The translations under genes were made by a program, and so were the position numbers. The notes beneath the pieces are model-generated. The model was not told the DNA's origin. It made no database searches and saw nothing but the letters and a program-made list of their open reading frames with translations. A DNA stretch of 64,000 nucleotides from Paenibacillus taichungensis (GTDB lineage Bacteria; Bacillota; Bacilli; Paenibacillales; Paenibacillaceae). Shown here piece by piece: positions 35,640-44,501 of this stretch (positions are counted from its first letter, which is position 1; each line of letters begins with the position of its first letter). The DNA is taken from NCBI RefSeq assembly GCF_013359905.1, contig NZ_JABMCC010000121.1, forward strand, positions 372,001 through 436,000. Direction: 5' to 3'.

Positions 35640-37406
35640 ATGGCAGAAATGATTGTAGGTTTGTCCAAATCTAATGCGGAAATGCGAACGACCATCCGAT
35701 ATCTGGATCAGATCCAGCGTTCTACCGAACGGCTGGGCAGAGTTCGCTATCAGAGTCTGATCAAGGTGAACAATGAGCTGAGAACAACCGGGCGTAGGCT
35801 GGAGAGCATATATAGCACGGCTGTGCGATTGAGCAGACTGCGGATTACACCTAAGATTGGATTGGATGACCAACTTAGTCCGGCACTTGATCGCGCACTA
35901 GTGAAACTGAACAGTTTCAGGAATCAGATGGTGAAGGCATCAGGAACGGTATCCGTTGAGGTTCTTCAGAAGGTTGAAGTGGCGATGGGGAAAATGAACC
36001 CGGCGAGTGGTTCCTCCATATCCGTTGTGATCGGGAGTAACAATACAACCATTAATAATGCAGCTAAAGAAGAAGATAAAAAGTGGTGGGAAAAAGCGCT
36101 AGAATATACCAGTACTGGTTTGGATATTGCAAATAACTTAACTGATTTGATTGGGAAGGGAAAGAAAGCTTGGGCTGATCGAAAGTCTAAAAAGGATAAG
36201 GCTTCTAATCCCAGTAAGAGTACAGAAGTTGCAGAAGGTAAGATAGGCAAGAATCAAACTCGAAACAGTTCAAGAACAGGTAGTGACACATCAAGCAAAC
36301 CGCCTGTCCGGAAAGTATCTGGTGGACGAGGGGGAGGAAGGTTTGCTTCCAGAGCAGCTACTCCAACTCCTGCACCAACGCCGAGTATGTCCCAAATTGA
36401 TACAGACACATCTGAGCGTGCCTTTCAAGAAGCTAAAAAAATGGACAGAAACCGAAGAATTGGTGGCGGTAAAAAGTCAAATTTGGTATCAGGCTTGATG
36501 TCTAGTTCACCCATGGCGATGTCCAATCTCTTCTCGGGAGATGGCATGTTGGGTAAATTGGGCGGCGGCCTTGCCAAAGGTGCTGGAAAACTGGTTCGTC
36601 CAATCAGCATGCTCGCTGATGTGGCCAACATCGCAAGCGCACCGCCGGAAGAGAGGGGCCGAGCGGTTGGTTCCATGATTGGGGGCACAGCAGGAGCGGC
36701 GATTGGTAGTGCAATCGGTAGCGTCATTTCACCTGTCATTGGCACGTATATAGGCGGCGCAATCGGCGGTTGGGCTGGCAGTGCAGCAGGCGGCTGGATT
36801 GGGGACAAATCCAAGGATATTGGAAAATTCATGTCCAACGCTACCGAGGGTGTGGGTAACGCATTGTCGGGTGCAGCGGATTACATCTCTGAGAAAACGA
36901 AAAACATCACCGATGGCATATCCAGTTTCTTCGGTTTTGGCTCGAAGAAGGAGGACAAGACCGTATCGGCAGCAACGGTCGCTTCAACGTCGCAAGTAGC
37001 AACAGGTCCGCAGATGCCACCTGCGTATATTCCACCGGCACTGACAATGACGGGTCCAGCAGCTTATATGAACAATAAGGTCGGCCAGTCTACATCTGCT
37101 GGTTTCATGGGAACAAGCGTGATGCAGTCCCAAGCCATGGGTCTAGGTAACGGAGCGCAACCTGCTGGAAATGCCAATGGCAAATTACAAATTTCCGAAG
37201 ACCAGATGAGCAGTCTGTCCGGTTACCTCAAGGATTTTAAAACCGAAACAACCAACCAGATTACCGTCAACGTACCACAAGGTGCTGTGCAGGTGACTGT
37301 CCGTGAGAATGCTATCGACTACGATGCGATTTCACATCAGGTTGGAATGAGATTTGCAGGTGAAGTGCGCCGTGCGATGGAAAATCGAAAAACGATTATG
37401 GCCTAA
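35640..37406 (+). CDS. xkdO: Tape measure protein, short and glycine-rich (XkdO-like, module 1)
   Basis: This 588-residue protein starts at ATG 35640 after AGGGGG. Order: a helical N-terminus (1-130), a polar Ser/Lys/Arg-rich linker (about 170-290), a hydrophobic Gly/Ala-rich stretch (about 340-395, GGTAGAAIGSAIGSVISPVIG) that may be membrane-inserting, and a C-terminal beta region with QITVNVPQGAVQVTV. The position after the chaperone and before the LysM hub gene gives the assignment. At about 1.5 angstrom per residue the tail would be at most about 90 nm. It shares little visible sequence with the module 2 tape measure. Confidence 0.8.
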   Translation: MAEMIVGLSKSNAEMRTTIRYLDQIQRSTERLGRVRYQSLIKVNNELRTTGRRLESIYSTAVRLSRLRITPKIGLDDQLSPALDRALVKLNSFRNQMVKASGTVSVEVLQKVEVAMGKMNPASGSSISVVIGSNNTTINNAAKEEDKKWWEKALEYTSTGLDIANNLTDLIGKGKKAWADRKSKKDKASNPSKSTEVAEGKIGKNQTRNSSRTGSDTSSKPPVRKVSGGRGGGRFASRAATPTPAPTPSMSQIDTDTSERAFQEAKKMDRNRRIGGGKKSNLVSGLMSSSPMAMSNLFSGDGMLGKLGGGLAKGAGKLVRPISMLADVANIASAPPEERGRAVGSMIGGTAGAAIGSAIGSVISPVIGTYIGGAIGGWAGSAAGGWIGDKSKDIGKFMSNATEGVGNALSGAADYISEKTKNITDGISSFFGFGSKKEDKTVSAATVASTSQVATGPQMPPAYIPPALTMTGPAAYMNNKVGQSTSAGFMGTSVMQSQAMGLGNGAQPAGNANGKLQISEDQMSSLSGYLKDFKTETTNQITVNVPQGAVQVTVRENAIDYDAISHQVGMRFAGEVRRAMENRKTIMA

Positions 37407-37424
37407 GCAGAAAGGAGGCCTGTC

Positions 37425-38090
37425 ATGACTGTTTTTAAAGATAACGTGGAAGGTGTCAAAATGGAATTTACCCTGATCGATGGGAAAACGAAGTTTCAAT
37501 TCCCGGTGAAACCGGAAGAACTGACAATCTCCCGATCCAAAGGGTATGAGACGATTAATCTGCTGGAGTATGGCGAGTTTGATTTTGCGCAGGGGGAGAA
37601 GGTGAAGGAGATCACCTTCTCTTCTTTTTTTCCCAAAGAATATGATGCGTCCTATTGCATGTACGAGCCTTTGCCTGACCCGCGTGTAGCGATGAATATG
37701 CTGAATACGTTTCTGGTATCGAAAAAGCCGCTGCGTTTCATCATTACCAACACGGGGGTGAACGTGCCCGTGTATCTGATCTCGCACAATACGACCTTTC
37801 GAGGCGGTGAGAGCGGGGATATTTACTTTGACATTACGCTGCGAACGTGGCGGGATTCCAAAGTAGAGAAGGTTGGCGGTGCAACATCCGCGAGCAAGTC
37901 CGGTTCCCGTACGGATCTGAAAACGAGCAGTAAGACCTACACCGTCAAATCTGGCGATTCCCTATCCAAAATAGCAAAGCTTGAGCTGGGTAGTAGTTCC
38001 AAGTGGAACGAGATTTATAAGCTCAATGTGAAGACCATCGGCAGTGATCCAAACCGGATCAAGCCAGGACAAAAGCTGGTGATGCCATGA
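37425..38090 (+). CDS. xkdP: LysM-containing tail/baseplate hub protein (XkdP-like, module 1)
   Basis: AAAGGAGG precedes the ATG. The 221-residue protein has an N-terminal tail domain (about 15-145, with FPVKPEELTISRSKGYETINLLEYGE) and a C-terminal LysM (YTVKSGDSLSKIAKLELG ... NRIKPGQKLVMP). LysM should touch peptidoglycan or help place the hub. The module 2 homologue has the same two-domain plan. Its stop overlaps the next start. Confidence 0.9.
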   Translation: MTVFKDNVEGVKMEFTLIDGKTKFQFPVKPEELTISRSKGYETINLLEYGEFDFAQGEKVKEITFSSFFPKEYDASYCMYEPLPDPRVAMNMLNTFLVSKKPLRFIITNTGVNVPVYLISHNTTFRGGESGDIYFDITLRTWRDSKVEKVGGATSASKSGSRTDLKTSSKTYTVKSGDSLSKIAKLELGSSSKWNEIYKLNVKTIGSDPNRIKPGQKLVMP

Positions 38091-39073
38091 CCTACAAGGT
38101 CATTGTCGACGACAAATATGACATCACCAAGCTGGTGGAGACGATTACGTTGAAGGATTCGCTCGACCAGATTGCCTATCAGGCGAACATCCGGCTGGCG
38201 GTGTCAGCGTCTTCGGGTCTGCCTTCGATCTCACCGGGTATGGCGGTGCGGATCAGCGGGATTCCTTTTGGCGAAAAATCAATGGTTCACTTGCTGCACC
38301 CTGCCGTCATTTGGGAAGTGGAAAGCTCTAACAGCGGCACCAAGCGACTGTCCCTGACCGTCTACGACCGGATGATTTATCTGGAAAAATCAGAGGATGA
38401 GTTCCTTCTGCCGAAAGACCAGACTGCTACGCAACGACTGAAAACGTACGCTAAGGAATGGAAAATTCCCTACACCGCGCTGCCGGATACCAAAACGAAG
38501 CTGAGCAAAGCGGTATATCGGTCGCAGACGATTTTTTCGATGATGTTTGCCGATCTGAAGGAAACGGTGAAGTCCGGTGGTGATATGTATCATCCGCGGA
38601 TGACGCCGGGTGGGTTGCAGTTGTTCAAGGTAGGCAGTAATGCGAAGGTGCACGAGCTGGATCGGCTGATCGATCTGACTCAGATGCGTACGCTCGAAGG
38701 TGCGGTCACCAAAGTTAAAGTGATGGCGGCCTCGGAGTCCAGCAGCGGCAAAGAAGTTCCTTCCAAAGTGCTCGCGATTGAGCAGGCTGGTGTAGCCGAG
38801 CTGGGCACGCTGCAAAAGCTGATCGAAGACGATCAGGTCAAAACGGCGACTGCCGCCAAGAAGCTGGCGAAAAGCCGTCTGACGGGTATTCAGGAGACCT
38901 TTACCGTATCTGCACCAGATGTGAATACGATTCGTGCCGGAGACGCGGTGCTGCTCAAAGGGTTGAAACTGATTGTCATGTCGGTTAGCCGTGATCTGTC
39001 CGCTGGGCCTGGAACGATGACGTTGGAGCTTGGCACGGTCGAGATGGTGAAAAGGAGGGTTTATCTTGAATAA
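38087..39073 (+). CDS. xkdQ: Baseplate hub protein (XkdQ-like, module 1)
   Basis: This 328-residue protein starts with YKVIVDDKYDITKLVETITL and has the hub-type beta domains (VSASSGLPSISPGMAVRISG) seen in XkdQ and gpD-like tail hub proteins. The C-terminal third holds a helix-strand unit with TVSAPDVNTIRAGDAVLLKG. It overlaps the LysM gene by four bases. It should form the ring joining tube and spike. Confidence 0.88.
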   Translation: MTYKVIVDDKYDITKLVETITLKDSLDQIAYQANIRLAVSASSGLPSISPGMAVRISGIPFGEKSMVHLLHPAVIWEVESSNSGTKRLSLTVYDRMIYLEKSEDEFLLPKDQTATQRLKTYAKEWKIPYTALPDTKTKLSKAVYRSQTIFSMMFADLKETVKSGGDMYHPRMTPGGLQLFKVGSNAKVHELDRLIDLTQMRTLEGAVTKVKVMAASESSSGKEVPSKVLAIEQAGVAELGTLQKLIEDDQVKTATAAKKLAKSRLTGIQETFTVSAPDVNTIRAGDAVLLKGLKLIVMSVSRDLSAGPGTMTLELGTVEMVKRRVYLE

Positions 39074-39476
39074 AGAAGATCCGTACGGGCATTTTGCCGA
39101 GGTCATGCGGGGTGCGATGAGCACACAAACCCGTCAGGCTGTGAGCGGCATGGGAGCGGTGCTAGGTACGATGACTTCATCCGGCGTAAAGCTGGATGAT
39201 TTCAAGCACGAAGTGCAGGACTATCTCGTGGCCGAGCTGCCGGGTACGCTTGGACTGCCGGAGCGCGAGGCTGCTGGCTCGATTTCCGGTATACCTGACG
39301 TGGCAAACGGCGGAACGACGGGCACGGGACGGTTTCTTTTGCAAAAAGGGGAAGTGGAAGAAGCGGTGTGGTCTCTTAGTAAAGGATTGAAAGCCGGTGA
39401 CCGTGTGCTGGCGATGAGAGTGAATGGCGGTAACGACATTGTGGTGCTGTGTAAGGTGGTGAGTGCGAATGCCTAG
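39066..39476 (+). CDS. xkdR: DUF2577 tail protein (XkdR-like, module 1)
   Basis: TTG 39066 is behind AAGGAGGG and overlaps xkdQ by eight bases. The 136-residue protein ends in a small beta barrel (LSKGLKAGDRVLAMRVNGGNDIVVLCKV), the DUF2577 signature also seen in module 2 (WTVGDHVLLLRVQGGDSFVVLDR). It is about 50 residues longer than its module 2 homologue, the difference lying in the middle. It probably forms part of the spike or hub. Confidence 0.82.
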   Translation: MNKEDPYGHFAEVMRGAMSTQTRQAVSGMGAVLGTMTSSGVKLDDFKHEVQDYLVAELPGTLGLPEREAAGSISGIPDVANGGTTGTGRFLLQKGEVEEAVWSLSKGLKAGDRVLAMRVNGGNDIVVLCKVVSANA

Positions 39477-39924
39477 TTTGTTCCCGGAAACGGGTTTGGT
39501 ATGGGGAGACGAGGAAGATCTGTCGGGGGCGACCTCGGAAGAGGTGCGATTTGGACGGAGCTGGCGATTCGATTACGATGCGGGGGATTTTGTGCTGACC
39601 CCAAGTGGCAAAGTCGCTGCGGCGAGTGGGCATGAAGCTTGGGTGCAATGGTGCATCAAGGCGTTAAAAACGCCAAGGTACAGACATGTGATCTACTCCC
39701 GAAACTATGGATCGGAGCTGGATGAGTTGGTTGGTCAGGGGGACAGCCGGGGTGTGATGGAAAGTGAGATCGCCCGGATGGTTACGGAGACGCTGCTGGC
39801 TGATCCACGCACGGATTTGGTAGACCAGTTTACGTTTGATTGGAATCGGGAGCAGTGCAAGTTCTCATGCCGGGTGGCGAGTGTGCAGGAAGAGATGTTT
39901 ATATTGGAAAGTGAGGTGATCTGA
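39469..39924 (+). CDS. xkdS: DUF2634 baseplate protein (XkdS-like, module 1)
   Basis: ATG 39469 overlaps the previous stop and follows GGTGGTGAG. The 151-residue protein has a gp25/XkdS fold with the helix-strand block CIKALKTPRYRHVIYSRNYGSELDEL, matched in module 2 by YKALSTRRYEHLIYSSDYGMEW. gp25-type proteins nucleate sheath assembly at the baseplate. Confidence 0.88.
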   Translation: MPSLFPETGLVWGDEEDLSGATSEEVRFGRSWRFDYDAGDFVLTPSGKVAAASGHEAWVQWCIKALKTPRYRHVIYSRNYGSELDELVGQGDSRGVMESEIARMVTETLLADPRTDLVDQFTFDWNREQCKFSCRVASVQEEMFILESEVI

Positions 39925-39928
39925 CGAG

Positions 39929-41068
39929 ATGGCTGAGATTCCGCGTTATTTGGAAGACCAGAAGGAGGAACAGATTATGCAGCGTATGCTGGATCGTCTG
40001 CCCGCGGATCTGGACAAGTCGGAAGGATCGTTTCTGTGGGATGCGGAGGCCCCGGTAGCTTTTATGCTGTCTGAGGCGGCGCTCTGGGCGCAGGAACTGC
40101 TGCGGCGTGGCTTTGCGAGTACTGCGGCGAGCAGTGATCCCAATTTTCGTTCGGAAGAGCTGGATCTGCGGGCAGAAGAGCATGGCATTACGCGGCGGGC
40201 TGCGGTGGCGGCACAAGGTGCAGTGAGGTTCATGGGTACGCCGGGCAAGGTGATTCCTGCGGGTACGGTTGTGGCTACGTTGGCAGATGAAATCTCCGGT
40301 GAGGCTTCGCTCGAATATGAAACCGTTGGTCGTGTGGAGCTGGGAGAAGATGGTCTGGGTAGTGTTGGTGTGCGGGCGCTCGTTGCCGGAAAAGAAAGCA
40401 ATGTGCCTGCGGGCACCGTGACCGTGCTGTCTACACCGGTAAGTGGCGTGACGTCTGTGGTGAACACGGACGTTATCAAAGGCGGTGCGGATATTGAAGC
40501 GGATACGGCGCTGCTGGAACGCTTTTATGCCAAAGTCCGCAACCAGGGGACAAGCGGCAACAAGGCACAGTATGTGCAATGGGCCAGTGAAGTACCAGGT
40601 GTTGGCGCAACACGCGTAATTCCGTTATGGCAGGGGCCGGGCACGGTAGGACTGTATCTGCTGGATACGGACAAACGTGCGGCAGGCAGCGATCTCGTGG
40701 CGGCCGTGCAGAAGTACGTGGACCCGACGCAGGATGGTCAAGGTGAAGGCGTTGCCCCGGCAGGTCCGGTGGTGTCGGTCATGCCAGCCGAGGAAGTGCC
40801 CATGAACATTGAGGTGAAGCTGACGCTGGCGAGTGATGCAACCTTGGCGGATGTCCGAGCATTGATCGAACGCGGGGTGACCGCATATTTGAAGCAGCTT
40901 GCTTTTGCTGATCCGCTTGTGCGATACACCCGTATTGCCGCGATCCTACTGGACATCCCGCCGATTATCGACTATTCGGAGCTTACCGTAAACGGTGTGA
41001 GCGACCAGAATATCGAGATGAAAGCGAGTCAGGTGGCGGTGCAGGGGACGGTGGATGTGGATGAGTAG
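39929..41068 (+). CDS. xkdT: Baseplate J-like wedge protein (XkdT-like, module 1)
   Basis: This 379-residue protein carries the baseplate J/gp47 region: IMQRMLDRLPADLDKSEGS near the start, a beta core with VPAGTVTVLSTPVSGV and a C-terminal YLKQLAFADPLVRYTRIAAILLDIPPIIDY block, almost identical in module 2. It forms the wedge joining sheath initiator and fibre base. The ribosome binding site is weak, and coupling to xkdS (4 bp gap) is likely. Confidence 0.93.
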   Translation: MAEIPRYLEDQKEEQIMQRMLDRLPADLDKSEGSFLWDAEAPVAFMLSEAALWAQELLRRGFASTAASSDPNFRSEELDLRAEEHGITRRAAVAAQGAVRFMGTPGKVIPAGTVVATLADEISGEASLEYETVGRVELGEDGLGSVGVRALVAGKESNVPAGTVTVLSTPVSGVTSVVNTDVIKGGADIEADTALLERFYAKVRNQGTSGNKAQYVQWASEVPGVGATRVIPLWQGPGTVGLYLLDTDKRAAGSDLVAAVQKYVDPTQDGQGEGVAPAGPVVSVMPAEEVPMNIEVKLTLASDATLADVRALIERGVTAYLKQLAFADPLVRYTRIAAILLDIPPIIDYSELTVNGVSDQNIEMKASQVAVQGTVDVDE

Positions 41069-41321
41069 TGTTCGGCAGAAGGTGAAAGCGAAGTGTGGAT
41101 GTGGTGGCAGCGGTAGTGTGGGACATCGGGAATGTTCTGACTATACGGTATCTGGTTCAGCTGGAAATGAAGAAAGTGTCGGGCAAGAAGAGTGCTTGGG
41201 TCGTGTGGTACGCCGCTCGGTAGCGCAGCTTTTGAGTGAAGCTATTTACGTTGATGTGAAAGGAAAGGAGGATGCTGCTCATGAATGCACCTTCTGCTGT
41301 TCATGTTGGATTGACGAGTGA
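41061..41321 (+). CDS. Doubtful small cysteine-rich ORF in a module-1-only insertion
   Basis: ATG 41061 overlaps the xkdT stop (ATGAGTAG). The frame runs 86 codons and overlaps the next gene by about 40 bp. It contains CGCGGSGS and CTFCCSCW. In module 2 the two flanking genes overlap directly, so the roughly 210 bp here are extra. It could be a translated filler, a decayed gene or a real small protein. There is no independent ribosome binding site. Confidence 0.25.
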   Translation: MSSVRQKVKAKCGCGGSGSVGHRECSDYTVSGSAGNEESVGQEECLGRVVRRSVAQLLSEAIYVDVKGKEDAAHECTFCCSCWIDE

Positions 41322-41871
41322 AAAAGGGCGGGAGCTGTTCTCGTATTTGCCGAGTTATTATGAGACTTCCCGTGTGATGCAGGCCGATATGCAGTCCAAA
41401 GGAAACGAGATGGATCTGCTGTATCAGGCGCTGGGTGAAACATTGGATCAGTTCTTTGTTCGTACGGCGACGTGGGGTTTGGATTTCTGGGAACAGGAGC
41501 TTGGCATTGAGACGGATCGTCTCAAACCTATGGAGCAGCGGCGTGCCGTGGTGGAGTCCAAGCTGCGGGGTGCCGGAAAATTTTCGGGCAGACTGGTCGC
41601 AAACGTAGCTGAGGCGTATGCCGGGGGCAAGGTGGATATAACGTTTCAGCCGGAAGCGTGGAGCTTTACGGTGAGCTTTGTGGACACGATGGGCATTCCG
41701 CCCAATATTGACGATCTCAAACGCGCGATTGATGAACTGAAACCGGCCCACATGGCCGTGGAGTATGAGTATCGCTATCTGATCTGGGACGATCTGGACA
41801 ATAAACAGATAACCTGGGATGAACTGGACACCGCGTCCCTGACGTGGAATGAATTGGAGGTGTGGGCGTAA
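41281..41871 (+). CDS. xkdU: Baseplate/tail protein, DUF2313/YmfQ type (XkdU-like, module 1)
   Basis: AAGGAGG precedes ATG 41281. The 196-residue protein has the YmfQ pattern: LPSYYETSRVMQADMQSKGN at the start, QRRAVVESKLRGAGKFS in the middle and VSFVDTMGIPPNIDDLKRAI near residue 140, all echoed in the module 2 copy. The C-terminal 30 residues carry three WDDLD/WDELD/WNELE-like repeats that the module 2 protein lacks. It probably connects wedge and fibre. Confidence 0.88.
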   Translation: MNAPSAVHVGLTSEKGRELFSYLPSYYETSRVMQADMQSKGNEMDLLYQALGETLDQFFVRTATWGLDFWEQELGIETDRLKPMEQRRAVVESKLRGAGKFSGRLVANVAEAYAGGKVDITFQPEAWSFTVSFVDTMGIPPNIDDLKRAIDELKPAHMAVEYEYRYLIWDDLDNKQITWDELDTASLTWNELEVWA

Positions 41872-43046
41872 TGCCAAAAGAAACAGATCGATTGAAGTTG
41901 CCTCTTCCCTTGGGGAACGAGAATGTAACCCGGGAGAGTATTAACGGGATTTTTGAGAAGATAGATGCAGGTGTGGCAACACGTGAAGCAATCCTTATAT
42001 CTGCTGGTTCTGATCTTAATAGTTATATTACAGAAGGGGAGTATTATTGCCCGGAGAATGCCACGGTAGAAACTTTAGCTAATTCTCCAACAGGTGTAGC
42101 TTTTCATTTGACGATAGAAAGACATGCTGGTGTCGTCCAAACTCTAACAACTTTCGAGCCGGGTGACCTACAAGTTTTTCAACGCAACTACTATTTCGGA
42201 TGGGGTTTGTGGAAAAAAGTACCTACAATGGACGAGATTGAAGAGGTAAAGCTACTTGGAGTTGAGCAGAAAGCCAATGTGGTTGCCGTCCTCAACTCCA
42301 TCGGTTTATCGGCATCCACAATTGAGTCATGGGCGCAACTGATTACGAAAATGTCCGGAATCATTCGGGCAACAGGGAACACAACAACCGCCGACGTAAT
42401 CGCTGGAAGAACGTTCAGTAATTTGAACGCAAATGGTTTAACGGGTACTATTCCTGATCGAGGACCTGGAGGTATCGTTACGCCAGGAGCATCTGACCAG
42501 ACCAAAGCGGAAGGACGATACACAACCGCGATTACAATTAAGGGTGAACCGAATCTTATAGCTGGAAATCTACCTAAAGACAAGACATTCTTTGGTATAG
42601 CTGGACTTTTAGAACGTATGACTACATCCGAAAAACAAAGTATAGCTAATCAAATTACAGCTAAAGGTGTACGGGCTACGACGAGTGATTCAAATGTGGT
42701 ACTTGCCCAAAAAATCGGTATGATTGAAACCTCAAAGTATGCGCGGGGGAGTCTCTATGCTTCGGAGGGGCAGGTATATGTCAGTGGGGTGGCCTTCCGA
42801 CCAAAATTGGTCAAACTGTACGGTCAATATTCTAGCAACGAGAGCTACTTTACAGCTTGTTTTCTCTTCGACGAACCAATCCATAGCGTATATGGTATTA
42901 TCCCTCCGGACACGTCTATCAATGGAAGCGGGAGGTCAGGGTTTGGGGAAACCCTGACGGTTAATCGCATCAGCAATGACGGGTTTGGCGTTACTAATTA
43001 CAATTGGAGATATAATCAGATTTATTGGGAGGCTTGGGGACATTGA
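41871..43046 (+). CDS. Tail fibre with a pyocin-knob-like segment (module 1)
   Basis: The start overlaps the previous stop as TAATG, with GGAGGTG upstream. The 391-residue protein has a baseplate-binding N-terminus (PKETDRLKLPLPLGNENVTR), a knob-like segment ending RNYYFGWGLWKKVPT (about 45-125), a helical and repeat-rich shaft, and a C-terminal domain (about 290-391, RPKLVKLYGQYSSN). It is the likely receptor-binding protein of particle 1. It differs wholly from the 781-residue fibre of module 2 after the N-terminal region. Confidence 0.82.
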   Translation: MPKETDRLKLPLPLGNENVTRESINGIFEKIDAGVATREAILISAGSDLNSYITEGEYYCPENATVETLANSPTGVAFHLTIERHAGVVQTLTTFEPGDLQVFQRNYYFGWGLWKKVPTMDEIEEVKLLGVEQKANVVAVLNSIGLSASTIESWAQLITKMSGIIRATGNTTTADVIAGRTFSNLNANGLTGTIPDRGPGGIVTPGASDQTKAEGRYTTAITIKGEPNLIAGNLPKDKTFFGIAGLLERMTTSEKQSIANQITAKGVRATTSDSNVVLAQKIGMIETSKYARGSLYASEGQVYVSGVAFRPKLVKLYGQYSSNESYFTACFLFDEPIHSVYGIIPPDTSINGSGRSGFGETLTVNRISNDGFGVTNYNWRYNQIYWEAWGH

Positions 43047-43447
43047 ATAACGCAATAGGTAGACGTCTATATTATCTGAAAACGACGGGTGAAGTGATTC
43101 AAGATACAGGGGAGCGTACCGGGTGGGTTGTGGAAACCACTGTGGAGCAAGACTTCGCCACATACCTCGCATTGCAGGAACGCGTGCCCGATACGGTGGG
43201 TATGATTCAACTGGGATACGGAGCATATGATGCTGATCGAGCAGAAGGTGGGATAATAACCCGGATTGACCTGGATAAGTTGGAACCGCTATTCGCATAT
43301 CCTGATCCAGTTGACCCAGAGACGCCGCAGGAACCGCGTCCGGCGCTCAGCAAGGAAGTAGACGCCTTAAAGCAGGCAGACTTACAGAACAAAGAAGCCA
43401 TTGCAGCCTTATACGAAATGCAGTTAGGAGCGGATCTGGAGGTTTAA
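43043..43447 (+). CDS. Fibre-associated small protein (XkdV/W-position, module 1)
   Basis: TTG 43043 overlaps the fibre stop and follows GGGAGG. The 134-residue protein begins NNAIGRRLYYLKTTGEVIQDTGER and ends in a short coiled coil (KEVDALKQADLQNKEAIAALYEMQ). Proteins of this kind lie after tail fibres in Bacillus and Clostridium prophages. The role, possibly fibre assembly, is inferred. Confidence 0.6.
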   Translation: MNNAIGRRLYYLKTTGEVIQDTGERTGWVVETTVEQDFATYLALQERVPDTVGMIQLGYGAYDADRAEGGIITRIDLDKLEPLFAYPDPVDPETPQEPRPALSKEVDALKQADLQNKEAIAALYEMQLGADLEV

Positions 43448-43493
43448 TATCCTTGTTCGGCTCCTTTTGTTTCTGAAAGGAGGTGAGCAGCTA

Positions 43494-43619
43494 ATGCAGG
43501 TATTCGTTACGATTTATGTATCTCTGATCGTGGCTGGACGCCGGACGGTTGATCAAGTGCTGGCGAACATTCGCGAGGACGTTAAAGCCGATCTGGTAGC
43601 GCTGGGTTACGAGCAATAA
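43494..43619 (+). CDS. XkdX/CD1375-like short protein (module 1)
   Basis: A strong AAAGGAGGTGAG precedes ATG 43494. The 41-residue product MQVFVTIYVSLIVAGRRTVD and onward, ending VALGYEQ, matches the CD1375-like type of very short proteins found after tail fibre genes. It closes module 1. Confidence 0.7.
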   Translation: MQVFVTIYVSLIVAGRRTVDQVLANIREDVKADLVALGYEQ

Positions 43620-43623
43620 TCAT

Positions 43624-43652
43624 TTATGCCCTCTGGAGTGGTCAGGATGCTT
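43624..43652 (+). repeat. 29-bp direct repeat after the module 1 short gene
   Basis: TTATGCCCTCTGGAGTGG and the following TCAGGATGCTT recur, with three differences, at 56995-57023 after the matching gene of module 2. The two copies mark equivalent module ends. Confidence 0.7.
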
Positions 43653-43855
43653 TGCCTATTATTCCTATTAAAAATATACAGGGATTTATTCTGTGAAATG
43701 TAGAAAAATGGATAAAAATAAGGTGAACCTATTACGTCTTTCACACGACCAGGTCTGAACGAATATTTATAACACGTAAAATCGGATGCTAGTCCCTGTT
43801 AGATAGGAGGACCTAACCTATTTCAAATTTCCATCACTAGAAAAGGAGGTGAACC

Positions 43856-44287
43856 ATGACCACACACCAATTAACAACTGCCATCGCGACTACTCTAACA
43901 AAGAATTTCCCTAACATCCCGGTCCACCCAGCAAATGGCGGCACCACACCTGCTTCAGACGCCAAAGGCATCATCTACCGCCTGCTTTCCGCGCAACTTA
44001 CCCGGGAGCGTAGCGATCGCTTCGTGCAATCTCATGCATTCGAAATCCGCTGGCTCGATGCAAGCAACATTCCAGACACCCTGCCGGACGAGCTCTTAGA
44101 AGCATTGGAAACGATCAATATAGAGGGAACCCCCTATCGAGCAACGGATCTACGTTGGGAGACCGAGGGCACTACACCTCGAATGCTGGTGTACTACACC
44201 ATGCGAACCATCAAAGTGTCGGAGTCCGTCCCTGCCATGCAACAACTGGAGCAGCGACCCACCGCAATTAAAGCCGCGAAAGAATAA
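43856..44287 (+). CDS. Tail terminator-like protein, single domain (module 2)
   Basis: AAAAGGAGGTGAACC precedes the ATG. The 143-residue protein starts with a helix (LTTAIATTLTKNFP) and has beta strands (HAFEIRWLD, MLVYYTMRTIK) consistent with phage tail terminator or completion proteins. It opens module 2, as the two-domain protein opens module 1. About 230 bp of AT-rich sequence before it may hold a separate promoter. Confidence 0.65.
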   Translation: MTTHQLTTAIATTLTKNFPNIPVHPANGGTTPASDAKGIIYRLLSAQLTRERSDRFVQSHAFEIRWLDASNIPDTLPDELLEALETINIEGTPYRATDLRWETEGTTPRMLVYYTMRTIKVSESVPAMQQLEQRPTAIKAAKE

Positions 44288-44307
44288 CTATATAAATTGA
44301 ACTAAAC

Positions 44308-44460
44308 ATTTACATGAGAACGGAGAGGACAGCAATAACCTGAAGAAGCGGAGCGTGCGCCTTTATCCCCGGATTTTCCCCTTTGAAAAAGGGAATCAAA
44401 AAAATCTGGGGATAACAGCGATCGGAAGGTTGTTCTGTCATCGGAGTGGCAAATGTAAAT
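44308..44460 (+). repeat. Interspersed structured element, copy C (full length)
   Basis: Outer stem ATTTACAT/ATGTAAAT; then CGGAGAGGACAG, AACCTGAAGAAGCG, the 12-bp central stem ATCCCCGGATTT/AAATCTGGGGAT closing inner hairpin CCCTTT/AAAGGG, then AACAGCGATCGGAAGG, TTGTTCTGTC and ATCGGAGTG. It lies between the terminator-like gene and the small helical gene of module 2. Confidence 0.88.
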
Positions 44461-44501
44461 ATTCTTTAGTTGAACTTAATCAATCAAATGAGGGGATCAG
44501 T

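Noticed and set aside
44355..44501. N-terminal extension of the small gene before the module 2 sheath
   Set aside because: The extra codons come from reading through repeat copy C; good ribosome binding sites lie before ATG 44502 and 44529.
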